Made by a program: the position numbers and the translations under genes
Assembly (NCBI GenBank): GCA_018676385.1
Contig: JABHEX010000193.1
Location: 1 to 8,417, forward strand
Direction of reading: 5' to 3'
DNA length: 8,417 nucleotides
Origin: Akkermansiaceae bacterium
GTDB lineage: Bacteria; Verrucomicrobiota; Verrucomicrobiia; Verrucomicrobiales; Akkermansiaceae
Notes under the pieces: model-generated
The model's database searches: none
What the model was told of the DNA's origin: nothing
Seen by the model: the letters and a program-made list of their open reading frames with translations, nothing else
In this document: positions 1-7,378 of the stretch, piece by piece
How positions within the stretch are numbered: the stretch's first letter is position 1
How the letters are laid out: each line of letters begins with the position of its first letter

Positions 1-30
1 CTAGTGCTAATTCCTGACTCTTGCCCCTGA
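1..30 (+). CDS. 3' end of an upstream gene (last 9 codons)
   Basis: Frame 1 is open from the first base to a TGA at 28-30 and reads LVLIPDSCP; the other two forward frames have stops within the first 17 bases. The stop lies 5 bases before the ATG at 36, the spacing expected of an operon partner. In many bacteria a TgpA-type gene follows a MoxR-type ATPase gene and a DUF58 gene, so this tail may belong to a DUF58 protein. That is only inference from known gene order, because nine residues cannot identify a family. Confidence 0.4.
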   Translation, partial: LVLIPDSCP

Positions 31-35
31 TTTCC

Positions 36-2141
36 ATGAACCCCACTCCACCACGCCTTCTTGCCGGTGTCATCGCCCTTGCCTGGGGCGGGTTGACCGG
101 AAACCCTACGTGGGGGTTATTTGCCGCATTACTGTTAGAATCGAGATCATGGACAAACTTACGCTGGGACTTCAACCGCAGTTCCTACATCAGGGCGTGG
201 CAGTTCTCGATTTTGATCGGGGCACTGATCGCTATCTTGGCTTGGATCAACGGGGTAGCGGCGGGCAAGCTGCACACATTATTTGTCTGGACACCACTGA
301 TTCTACTTCCGCTTGAGCTTGCTCAGCGCTACGGCAAAGCATCAAAAATCCCACTGAATACTTTTTCGTTTTTTGCCCGTAAAAAAATGGACAGAGATAT
401 CGCTGAGGGACGGCACACCTCGCCACGGATGGTCAATACCGGCTACCTCTACATCTCGGTAGTCATTCTTGCCACTGCAATGGCGAGCAAACACGACATC
501 CACCACTTTATCGGGCTCTCATTAATGACTGCCGCCTGTTTGTTTTTCTATGTGCGTAAGAACGGGTTTCGCCCATGGGCGTGGTCTATCGCTTTGGCAA
601 TCAGCCTAACACTTGGATTTGCCGGGCAGTTGAGTATGTTCAAACTCTACCATTATTTCACTGGGGCACAGAGCGCAGGCGGTGGCCATCGCACGCACAC
701 CAATGAATCGCGCACCAGCATCGGCAAACTCGGCAAACTAAAACTCAGCCCAAGGGTGTTCTGGCGGATGTCAGTGCATGAAGGCAATGTTCCGGCCTTG
801 CTGCGGACAGCAGTATACAACCGCTACGCACTGGCACGTTGGACTCACGAGTACATCCCACCGCCAGGCAGCGACCCCATGCTTGAGGATGACTTCACGG
901 ATGACACACGCATCAGTGCCTTCCAAGATCGGGACACGCGAACATTTGGTAAAGATACGAAACTCGAATTATCAGAAAAAGGCAACCTCAGTATCATCGG
1001 CGAGGTTGATTCCCACGTCAAAAACAACCCCATTCCCCTGCCGGAAAAGATGCTGGCATATGGCGATCTGGGCGCAGAACCCTTGGTCAGCAGAAATTCA
1101 CTGGGCACGGTCCGCATCGGCAACCCTGAGAACCATGTCATCAACTACACCGTCTGGACAGGTAAGGGGTCTACTACCGAGGATGATCCAGTGGATGAAT
1201 TCGACCTTCATATCCCGGCGCAGGAAAAGGCGGCAATCACCCGCATTGCCAATCAGCTAGGGCTCAACAGGGAAGGCCTTGGCACACGTGCCAAGATTAA
1301 CGTCCTGCGCGACTTCTTTAGCAATGAATTCCAGTATAATACCCATCTCAAAACGCCAGGCGTGGAACGAGGCAGACGCAGTACTGCTGTGGGTATGTTT
1401 CTAGAAACAACACGCGCAGGGCATTGCGAGTACTTCGCGACCGCCACAGCCTTGCTGCTCAGGGAAGCAGAAATACCCTCGCGCTACTGTGTCGGCTTTT
1501 CCGTCAACGAACGGAACTCTGACCGCGAAGAATGGATCATGCGTGGCCACCACGCCCACGCATGGTGCCGCGTATGGGTGGAGGAGAAAAATGCCGATGG
1601 TGATGTGGTTAGCAAGTGGGAGGATGTAGACCTAACACCATCTGCTTGGCATGAAATGGACATGCTTGGAAGACCCGACTGGCAGCGCAAGCTGATCGAT
1701 TGGTGGCAGCGTGTGCGTGAGGACTTTCTGATCTGGCGCACCAGAGAGGCCAACAAAACCAATGTGGCGATCGTCATGGGCATGGTCATTACTATACTGC
1801 TTTCCTGGATCAGCTGGAGACTCTGGCACTCGCGTCAACGTAATGAAGTAAAGAAACAACGCCACTCCTATAATCGCCCTAAGGATATAGCCATCACATC
1901 TCTAAACAAGCTCGAGCCTCTGCTTGCAAAAAAATTAGGCTCTCGTCCATGTGGTGTACCTCTTTGCCGCTGGATGCTCGGACTCACACACCCTCATCCT
2001 GTGTTAGACCAAAAGCTAAAGCGGATTAACGAGCTGCACTCACATCTGAGATTCGATCCTGAAAGAGCACCCGTAAACGCCCAAGATGATCTAGTAAACC
2101 TAACAAATGAGCTGCGGCGTTTTTTAAAAAAGAACCGGTAA
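36..2141 (+). CDS. Membrane transglutaminase-like protein (TgpA/DUF3488 type)
   Basis: Membrane protein of 701 residues with a transglutaminase-like domain outside the inner membrane; homologues such as Pseudomonas TgpA (about 670 residues) act in the periplasm, but the substrate is not known here. Hydrophobic segments lie at about residues 8-36, 56-75, 80-96, 133-151, 156-173 and 181-203. A long soluble part follows, then a last membrane segment at about 577-597 and a cytoplasmic tail of about 100 residues. The triad is visible: Cys464 in AGHCEYFAT, His508 in HHAHAWCRVW, Asp532 in EDVDLTP. The stretch at about 230-270 (SPRVFW... AVYNRYALARW) is typical of the family. ATG 36 is chosen because it falls just after the upstream stop at 28-30; an in-frame TTG at 21 would add five residues but overlap that gene. 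No clear Shine-Dalgarno precedes it. The last codons cross a TTTTTTAAAAAAG run at 2120-2132. Confidence 0.9.
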   Translation: MNPTPPRLLAGVIALAWGGLTGNPTWGLFAALLLESRSWTNLRWDFNRSSYIRAWQFSILIGALIAILAWINGVAAGKLHTLFVWTPLILLPLELAQRYGKASKIPLNTFSFFARKKMDRDIAEGRHTSPRMVNTGYLYISVVILATAMASKHDIHHFIGLSLMTAACLFFYVRKNGFRPWAWSIALAISLTLGFAGQLSMFKLYHYFTGAQSAGGGHRTHTNESRTSIGKLGKLKLSPRVFWRMSVHEGNVPALLRTAVYNRYALARWTHEYIPPPGSDPMLEDDFTDDTRISAFQDRDTRTFGKDTKLELSEKGNLSIIGEVDSHVKNNPIPLPEKMLAYGDLGAEPLVSRNSLGTVRIGNPENHVINYTVWTGKGSTTEDDPVDEFDLHIPAQEKAAITRIANQLGLNREGLGTRAKINVLRDFFSNEFQYNTHLKTPGVERGRRSTAVGMFLETTRAGHCEYFATATALLLREAEIPSRYCVGFSVNERNSDREEWIMRGHHAHAWCRVWVEEKNADGDVVSKWEDVDLTPSAWHEMDMLGRPDWQRKLIDWWQRVREDFLIWRTREANKTNVAIVMGMVITILLSWISWRLWHSRQRNEVKKQRHSYNRPKDIAITSLNKLEPLLAKKLGSRPCGVPLCRWMLGLTHPHPVLDQKLKRINELHSHLRFDPERAPVNAQDDLVNLTNELRRFLKKNR

Positions 2142-2169
2142 TTAGGTTTGTAGTATTAAGAAATTCCAC

Positions 2170-2203
2170 AAAACGGCCCTGCTCTGTGACAGTGACGTTT
2201 TTT
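2170..2203 (+). terminator. Weak terminator-like hairpin after the transglutaminase gene
   Basis: AAAACG at 2170-2175 can pair with CGTTTT at 2196-2201, and CTG at 2179-2181 with CAG at 2190-2192 inside it, leaving an 8-base loop and a 3x3 internal bulge. The downstream arm runs into six T residues (2198-2203). It begins 29 bases after the stop of the transglutaminase gene. The stem is interrupted and partly A-T, so this is only a plausible intrinsic terminator. If real, it separates the transglutaminase transcript from the OmpA-M23 pair. In the rest of the gap up to 2331 I see no other clear signal. Confidence 0.3.
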
Positions 2204-2331
2204 CACGCTACGGCGTCGATGATGCCTTTTCAACAACTACCTACTGACAGTTAAAGCGTTCAATAGCCGCATGTCGCAATGGGAGTTACTTTTTTAATTG
2301 GAGTCGATGAGAATGAGAGTAACATGTGGCT

Positions 2332-3657
2332 ATGAACCACAGCCGCTCAAAAACACCTCTGATATTCTTTGCTGCAGTGGTAATTCTCAGCATTGTGACG
2401 ATATTCCTGCTTATCGGCAAATACAGAACCGATACACCAGCTCTGACCGGCAAAAATACCCCTGCAATGCCACTAGGTGGAGATCAAATGACCCTCACCC
2501 CTAACGGCGAACACGTCGACGATGTGGACACACGCCTAGGTGGCACGCCAGAGGATCTAGTTGGGCGCATTAGTGAAGTCGCAATTAGGGCAAACGATAC
2601 AGGTGACGTGCAGCCATTAATCGAGCTTCTGGGAACCAAAAACCTGAGTGCGATCCAAGCAAAAAAACTACGCGCTCTAGCTACGGCCTCCAAGCTAAAG
2701 CTCGATCTAAATAGTCCATTTTCACCCATTCAGGGAGCGAATGACCGTTGGTCACTTAACCTGTTTGATCGATCACGCATCCTACTTGATCTGGAAAAGA
2801 CTGAGGAAGGTAAGTGGCGAGTTGGTAAGATCACTCTGTTCGAAACTAATAAATCCATCACTGATAATGACACCACATTCGGCGACAAAAATAGATCAGC
2901 AAATCCTGACGACGCGCATGCAGCAACGACAGCCGTGAGCCGATTCATCGATGCTATCATGAAGCTGGATCCAGCCGAAGCACGCAAACACATCGACACC
3001 TCACAAATTACTTATGCAAAACTTGCAGGACTTTGCATCATTTTTGAAGAAGGTGATTATACTCTGAGCAAGAATCGCCCTCTTAGAAAGATGTTCCTGC
3101 GTGAAACAAGTGCAGGTTGGTTGGTAATGCTGGAAACACCAAATAAGAAAAATCTCGCTATGTTCGCCATCAATACCAAACGAAAAAATTTGGACACCCC
3201 ATGGAAGATCACTGAAATCAATTTAGATAAACTACTCACCGATTACGCAAATCGCTTTTCAGATGGCGATATCTATTACACACCGCTGATCAAGAATCTA
3301 AAAGGTGGTGATTCTCTGGTTGTTTATTTCGATCTTGATTCAGGATTACTTACAGAGCGGACTCAACATCAGCTCAGTATTGTCGCGGTTCTTCTGAAGT
3401 CTGATAAAAACAAAAAACTTACAATATCTGGCCACACCGACGCACTCGGTTCAGACCAATACAACCTTACCCTTTCTAAGAAGCGCGCAAATACGGTGAT
3501 GGAATTCTTCATCAAGAAAGGAATACCTGCCACACAAATAAAGATTTCAGGGTTCGGCAAGGCACAGCCAAGAGTACCAAACCAAACTAAAGATGGTACA
3601 GACAACCCAGACGGACGGCGTGTAAATCGTAGGGCAGAAATCCTTCTCGATTTCTAA
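2332..3657 (+). CDS. Inner-membrane-anchored OmpA-domain (peptidoglycan-binding) protein
   Basis: A 441-residue protein expected to tether the inner membrane to the cell wall. A single hydrophobic segment spans about residues 8-29, with no signal peptidase or lipobox motif, so it is probably an uncleaved anchor. The C-terminal OmpA domain occupies about 326-441: VVYFDLDSG, TISGHTDALGS, LSKKRANTV, ISGFGKAQP and NRRAEI are all recognisable. Asp370 (HTDALG) and Arg385 (SKKRAN) are 15 residues apart, matching the diaminopimelate-binding pair known from Acinetobacter OmpA, so wall binding is likely intact. Between anchor and OmpA domain are two similar alpha-plus-beta units, about 71-170 and 194-302, each with helices and then beta strands ending in WRVGKITL and WKITEINL. 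There is no beta-barrel. ATG 2332 is preferred; a GTG at 2326 would add two residues and sits 6 bases after a weak GAGAG. The M23 gene follows after 7 bases, which implies co-transcription. Confidence 0.88.
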   Translation: MNHSRSKTPLIFFAAVVILSIVTIFLLIGKYRTDTPALTGKNTPAMPLGGDQMTLTPNGEHVDDVDTRLGGTPEDLVGRISEVAIRANDTGDVQPLIELLGTKNLSAIQAKKLRALATASKLKLDLNSPFSPIQGANDRWSLNLFDRSRILLDLEKTEEGKWRVGKITLFETNKSITDNDTTFGDKNRSANPDDAHAATTAVSRFIDAIMKLDPAEARKHIDTSQITYAKLAGLCIIFEEGDYTLSKNRPLRKMFLRETSAGWLVMLETPNKKNLAMFAINTKRKNLDTPWKITEINLDKLLTDYANRFSDGDIYYTPLIKNLKGGDSLVVYFDLDSGLLTERTQHQLSIVAVLLKSDKNKKLTISGHTDALGSDQYNLTLSKKRANTVMEFFIKKGIPATQIKISGFGKAQPRVPNQTKDGTDNPDGRRVNRRAEILLDF

Positions 3658-3664
3658 TAAATCA

Positions 3665-4492
3665 ATGCAAAAAACATCCACACAACAACATCTGCTCTAC
3701 TGTTTCGTGGTAGCTTTCGTCATCGGCCTGATTGTTGTGACTTTACTCGCATACATGCGCAGTCATACGGGCCAACTTGCACCCATAAAATCCATGAAAT
3801 CGTGGCAGCAGGCGGATGCACCTCTAGGTCATCCACTCCTCGACGGCAGCATCCCTGCCTTCGACCCCCGCTTTATTCAACTCTCTGCATTCGATCGTAA
3901 TCTTCTGCCCATCGCTACAACGATGATGCAGCCAATGGGAAGTCGCCATGGCGCCCTAACATACAATGCACAACCCTTCTGGGCTTACAACAAGCAGCGC
4001 GGCGGTTATCACTCCGGCGACGACATCAATGGTATAGGAGGTATGAACTCTGACCTTGGCGATCCAGTGTTTGCAGTGGCAAACGGCATAGTTATCTATC
4101 GTGGTGAACCTTCTCAAGGTTGGGGTAATACCTTGATTTTAGCACATAAGTCTACCGATGGCGAAATACACCAACTAATGTATGCCCATTTACAGCATAG
4201 TAGTGTAGCAGTCGGTGAACTGGTCGCGATGGGAGAAAAAATAGGCAGTGTTGGCAACGCTAACGAAAATTACCCAGCGCACTTGCACCTGGAGCTAAGA
4301 CATACAAGTGGAGTATGGATTGGTTCTGGCTACGTTCAAGAACGCACTGAGCACCTCAACCCTGATTTAGTGATTAATAAATATTCAAAAAAACCAACAG
4401 AAATGTTAAATATTGCCCCGCTACTATCCGTCAAATACGAAAAATTAAAAAAAGCACGCGCAAACATGATGATAAACAACAATACGCAATAG
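3665..4492 (+). CDS. Membrane-anchored M23 family metallopeptidase (peptidoglycan endopeptidase)
   Basis: A 275-residue LytM/M23 zinc endopeptidase, a family that cuts peptide cross-links of peptidoglycan. An N-terminal hydrophobic segment (about residues 11-30) should anchor it with the enzyme in the periplasm. The catalytic domain spans about 95-235. Zinc ligands are His116 and Asp120 in YHSGDD and His208 in AHLHLELR; the supporting catalytic histidines His175 (MYAHLQH) and His206 are present too. It should therefore be an active enzyme rather than an EnvC/NlpD-like activator with a dead site. GDPVFAVANGIVIYRG and VGELVAMGEKIGSVG are standard family strands. No LysM or long coiled coil is present; a basic tail of about 30 residues (KYEKLKKARAN) follows the domain. 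The gene starts 7 bases after the OmpA-protein stop with no obvious Shine-Dalgarno, so translation may be coupled. The OmpA partner might hold it at the wall (inference). Confidence 0.92.
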   Translation: MQKTSTQQHLLYCFVVAFVIGLIVVTLLAYMRSHTGQLAPIKSMKSWQQADAPLGHPLLDGSIPAFDPRFIQLSAFDRNLLPIATTMMQPMGSRHGALTYNAQPFWAYNKQRGGYHSGDDINGIGGMNSDLGDPVFAVANGIVIYRGEPSQGWGNTLILAHKSTDGEIHQLMYAHLQHSSVAVGELVAMGEKIGSVGNANENYPAHLHLELRHTSGVWIGSGYVQERTEHLNPDLVINKYSKKPTEMLNIAPLLSVKYEKLKKARANMMINNNTQ

Positions 4493-4569
4493 CTTTGGGC
4501 ACAAATCATAATCATTGCTTACCTCATCTGCCCTAACCTACTCACAAATCAATTCTTTAAACTACACAT

Positions 4570-7233
4570 ATGGGCGAAAACTCCCAAAATACAGATTTCA
4601 CACCGCTCGAGCTGAGCGAAATCGGCGAGCTTCTTCCAGCATACGAAATATACCACCTCATCGCCAAAGGAGGTATGGGTGCCGTATATATGGCACGCCA
4701 AAAATCACTCGAACGTGATGTAGCCATCAAAATTTTACCGTATCATCTCGGTAAGGATGCAAACTTTCGTGCGTCTTTTGAAGCCGAAGCCAAAAGCATG
4801 GCTAAACTGGACCACCCTAACCTGATAAGTATTTACGATTTTGGCCAGGTGGATGGACTTCTATACATCATCATGGAGATGGTTCAGGGTAAATCTCTCT
4901 ATCACTCGGCCTACGGTAAAATCATCGAACCCAGTGAGGCCGCCCGCATTGTCATAGGTATATGTGCAGGCCTTGGCAACGCCCACGAGAACAACATTTT
5001 ACACAGAGACATCAAGCCAGCTAATATCCTTCTTGATCCAAATGCATCGCCAAAAATTGGCGACTTCGGCTTGGCACAGCCAACTGGGGATACCAAATTG
5101 GGCTTATCATTCGGCACTCCAGGTTACTCCGCACCTGAAGTCATTCACAACCCAACATCTGTCGACCAAAGCACAGATATCTACTCTGTTGGCATCATCC
5201 TTTACGAGCTTCTGACTGGTCATCTTCCATCTAGCCCATATTCCCCAGCCGCCTCTGAGGTGACCTGCGATACCAGATATGACCGCGTCATTCGCAAAGC
5301 CACTCATCCCACACCTGCTCTTCGTTATCGAGATACCAAATCCATGTCTAACGATCTTGAAAAGATCATAAACACGGAGCCGCAAAAAAAGCCACAACTC
5401 GTCGCAGCAGAATCCAAATCATCATCGACTGCCAAGACCTTACTAACCGCTAAACCAGCAACAAATGCACCTAAATTGAAAACAGATCATTCATCAGGTG
5501 GCAGCAAAAAAATAGCGCCGGCAAACACCGAGTCTGAACCAACAAATAATAATAACACAGCTCCACCCATACCTCTGAAAGTTGGATCCAATACGCCGCT
5601 GATCAGGAACATCATCATCATTATTGCACTACTCGCTGCCATTTACATCGCCTGGGAAGGCTACAAGGTCGTAAGCAGCAAACGCGAGGCGGAACAACAA
5701 CTCGCAGATGAGGATAAGGAAAAACGTAAAAAAGAGGCTCAGGAGAAAAGAGACCTTGAACGCAAGGACCGGGAGGCCTCGATCGTGGCCCAGCAGAATA
5801 TACAGATTGAGAAGCCAAAAGGAGCTACACCCGTAATACTTAAACCTAAGGTAGAGTCCCCTATTGAGACTCTCGACCGTCTGAGATCGGCTCTTTTCCA
5901 AGGCAAGCGGAACGAAATGCCTAAATCCAGCATTATTGAAGCTAATCGTGCTAGGTTCTACATATCCACACCAATGACATGGCATGCTGCGCAACAATTC
6001 TGCGAACGGCATGGAGGGCACCTCACAGTTTGCCAAGAGTCAGCTGACCTCAAAAAATTTGCCCGTAAGATTAAAGACGACGCATTCGTCTGGCTGGGAG
6101 CAGGCACCGCAGGCAATAACGAGTGGCGATGGATCGACGGCACGCCGTGGAAGCAGGACATCCGCAAGACCTCAAAAGCCGCTTATGTATCCGTAAACGA
6201 CACCGGCATTCTCAGGCCGCTTTCCGCACAAACCACTCTTCCATTTTACATCGAGTGGATGATGGATGGCTCCGCTCCCGGAAACCTCATAGCACAACTT
6301 CAAAGGTGCTCTGATTCCATCAAATCAGGAACACCGGAATACCCGGCCGGCACAGCAAGCTACGACAACCGTTATTACCTCTGTGTCGAACGCGCTTCTG
6401 ACTGGCAGACAGCCCGTGATTTAGCAGCCACCGCAGGTGGCGTGCTTAGCGTCCCCTCCAATGCTGATGAAAATAGCTGGATCACCATATTCCTTGAAGA
6501 TAATCTAAAACGCAATGAAGCATGCTGGATTGGCGGATTCCATCCAGCCAATAGCTCATGGAAATGGTCAACTGGAGAGCCCTGGCAATTTGCCAACTGG
6601 CGTGCAGGTGCTCCTGACGAAAATACAGGAAAGCAACTCGCTTGCGCCATGACATCTTCTGGAAGATGGGACGATTACACGAGCAACGCTACCCTTCGCT
6701 CGTTTCTTATCGAATGGAGTAAGGACGGGCAAGGCTTGGAAATAGTAAAGGTGGACAAATTAATAGAAGATAACCCCATAGCAACAGTCCGAGCCAAGTG
6801 CGCGGCACTCCTTATCGGCATACAGAAACGCTACGAAAAAGACTTTCATAACAATATCAAGGGCTATGAGCAGGAACTTGCCATTTTCCAAAGAAACTTG
6901 GTTGTTAGGGAACAAAAAAGAATTCAGCCTCTCATATTAAAAATGAAAATCCGCCACAACAATGGCCGCATCCCTAAATCTAACAATGTTAGAGGATTGC
7001 CAAAAAAACTCGATGACATTTTCGACTCACGCCTACAGAGACAATCTCGCATCCAAGGTGAATACTTTACCGAAATCGAGAATATTCGCCAGAAATACCG
7101 AGCCAATCTCGCTAGGTTGTCTAGAGAGCTGAAGAGTAAGGGGCTCGTATCCCGCGTAAAATACGTTGAGGAAGAACTCTCCAACACAGATAAAGGAACC
7201 GAAAATTTCATGAATTACATTCTTGAAAATTAA
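4570..7233 (+). CDS. Receptor-type Ser/Thr protein kinase with two C-type-lectin-like domains
   Basis: An 887-residue Hanks-type kinase. The kinase domain (about 25-268) is complete: glycine loop AKGGMGAVY (32-40), Lys54 in VAIK, Glu73 in helix C, HRDIKPAN with Asp147, Lys149 and Asn152, DFG at 165-167, GTPGYSAPE at 182-190 and Asp203 in the F helix. A Pro/Ser/Asn-rich linker (about 270-340) leads to a membrane segment (about 346-362) and a highly charged coiled coil (about 368-410). Two lectin-like folds follow. The first (about 458-565) has FCERHGGHL, VWLGAG, WRWIDGTPW and FYIEW. The second (about 594-718) has CWIGG, WKWSTGEPW, ANWRAGAPDENTG, GRWDD and FLIEW. A helical tail (about 733-887) ends the protein. 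The kinase should be cytoplasmic and the lectin part outside, although the basic stretch after the membrane segment makes topology less certain. ATG 4570 agrees with the related gene downstream; there is no clear Shine-Dalgarno. The 77-base gap after the M23 gene holds no convincing promoter or terminator. Ligand and substrates are unknown. Confidence 0.92.
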   Translation: MGENSQNTDFTPLELSEIGELLPAYEIYHLIAKGGMGAVYMARQKSLERDVAIKILPYHLGKDANFRASFEAEAKSMAKLDHPNLISIYDFGQVDGLLYIIMEMVQGKSLYHSAYGKIIEPSEAARIVIGICAGLGNAHENNILHRDIKPANILLDPNASPKIGDFGLAQPTGDTKLGLSFGTPGYSAPEVIHNPTSVDQSTDIYSVGIILYELLTGHLPSSPYSPAASEVTCDTRYDRVIRKATHPTPALRYRDTKSMSNDLEKIINTEPQKKPQLVAAESKSSSTAKTLLTAKPATNAPKLKTDHSSGGSKKIAPANTESEPTNNNNTAPPIPLKVGSNTPLIRNIIIIIALLAAIYIAWEGYKVVSSKREAEQQLADEDKEKRKKEAQEKRDLERKDREASIVAQQNIQIEKPKGATPVILKPKVESPIETLDRLRSALFQGKRNEMPKSSIIEANRARFYISTPMTWHAAQQFCERHGGHLTVCQESADLKKFARKIKDDAFVWLGAGTAGNNEWRWIDGTPWKQDIRKTSKAAYVSVNDTGILRPLSAQTTLPFYIEWMMDGSAPGNLIAQLQRCSDSIKSGTPEYPAGTASYDNRYYLCVERASDWQTARDLAATAGGVLSVPSNADENSWITIFLEDNLKRNEACWIGGFHPANSSWKWSTGEPWQFANWRAGAPDENTGKQLACAMTSSGRWDDYTSNATLRSFLIEWSKDGQGLEIVKVDKLIEDNPIATVRAKCAALLIGIQKRYEKDFHNNIKGYEQELAIFQRNLVVREQKRIQPLILKMKIRHNNGRIPKSNNVRGLPKKLDDIFDSRLQRQSRIQGEYFTEIENIRQKYRANLARLSRELKSKGLVSRVKYVEEELSNTDKGTENFMNYILEN

Positions 7234-7284
7234 GCTGATACACCATTTTGTTTTTTAATTTACTGTATATTACGAATCTGTGTA

Positions 7285-7313
7285 TTGCCTTGTATTGTAG
7301 AACATATTAGTAT
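7285..7313 (+). promoter_or_regulatory. Candidate sigma-70-like promoter for the pseudokinase gene
   Basis: TTGCCT at 7285-7290 and TAGTAT at 7308-7313 are separated by exactly 17 bases, each matching 4 of 6 consensus positions, within an AT-rich gap. The start point would fall near 7320, giving a leader of about 60 bases that contains the hairpin at 7336-7356. The match is modest and AT-rich DNA yields such pairs by chance, so this is a suggestion only. Confidence 0.3.
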
Positions 7314-7335
7314 CGTATTAAATCGATTAGTATTG

Positions 7336-7365
7336 ATCAGGGATACAACCCCTGATGATATTTTT
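7336..7365 (+). terminator. 7-bp perfect hairpin with T-run between the two kinase genes
   Basis: ATCAGGG (7336-7342) and CCCTGAT (7350-7356) are perfect inverted repeats around a 7-base loop, followed after four bases by TTTTT (7361-7365). This has the form of an intrinsic terminator, though the stem is short and the T-run is offset. It lies 102 bases after the first kinase stop and only 14 bases before the preferred pseudokinase ATG. It could end the first kinase transcript, attenuate read-through into the next gene, or be a protein-binding inverted repeat. It is the strongest inverted repeat I found in the intergenic regions. Confidence 0.45.
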
Positions 7366-7378
7366 CCAACCGTGTGTT

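Noticed and set aside
778..1260. 160-codon + strand frame inside the transglutaminase gene
   Set aside because: It overlaps a recognisable protein in another frame and its translation (rich in T, S, R and H) has no domain-like pattern.
2298..2504. 68-codon frame with ATGs at 2308 and 2314, overlapping the OmpA gene start
   Set aside because: It covers the start and membrane anchor of the OmpA protein in another frame, has no recognisable features and no better initiation signal.
4515..4543. TTGCTT-17-CTACTC as a promoter for the first kinase
   Set aside because: The -10 match is too poor, and read-through from the M23 gene is equally possible.
5629..6036. 135-codon open frame on the - strand inside the kinase gene
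   Set aside because: It lies antisense to the membrane segment and coiled coil of an intact, well-recognised kinase and shows no family motif; it is a shadow frame.
7244..7257. T-rich stretch just after the first kinase as an intrinsic terminator
   Set aside because: No stable GC-containing stem precedes it; the hairpin at 7336-7356 is a better candidate.
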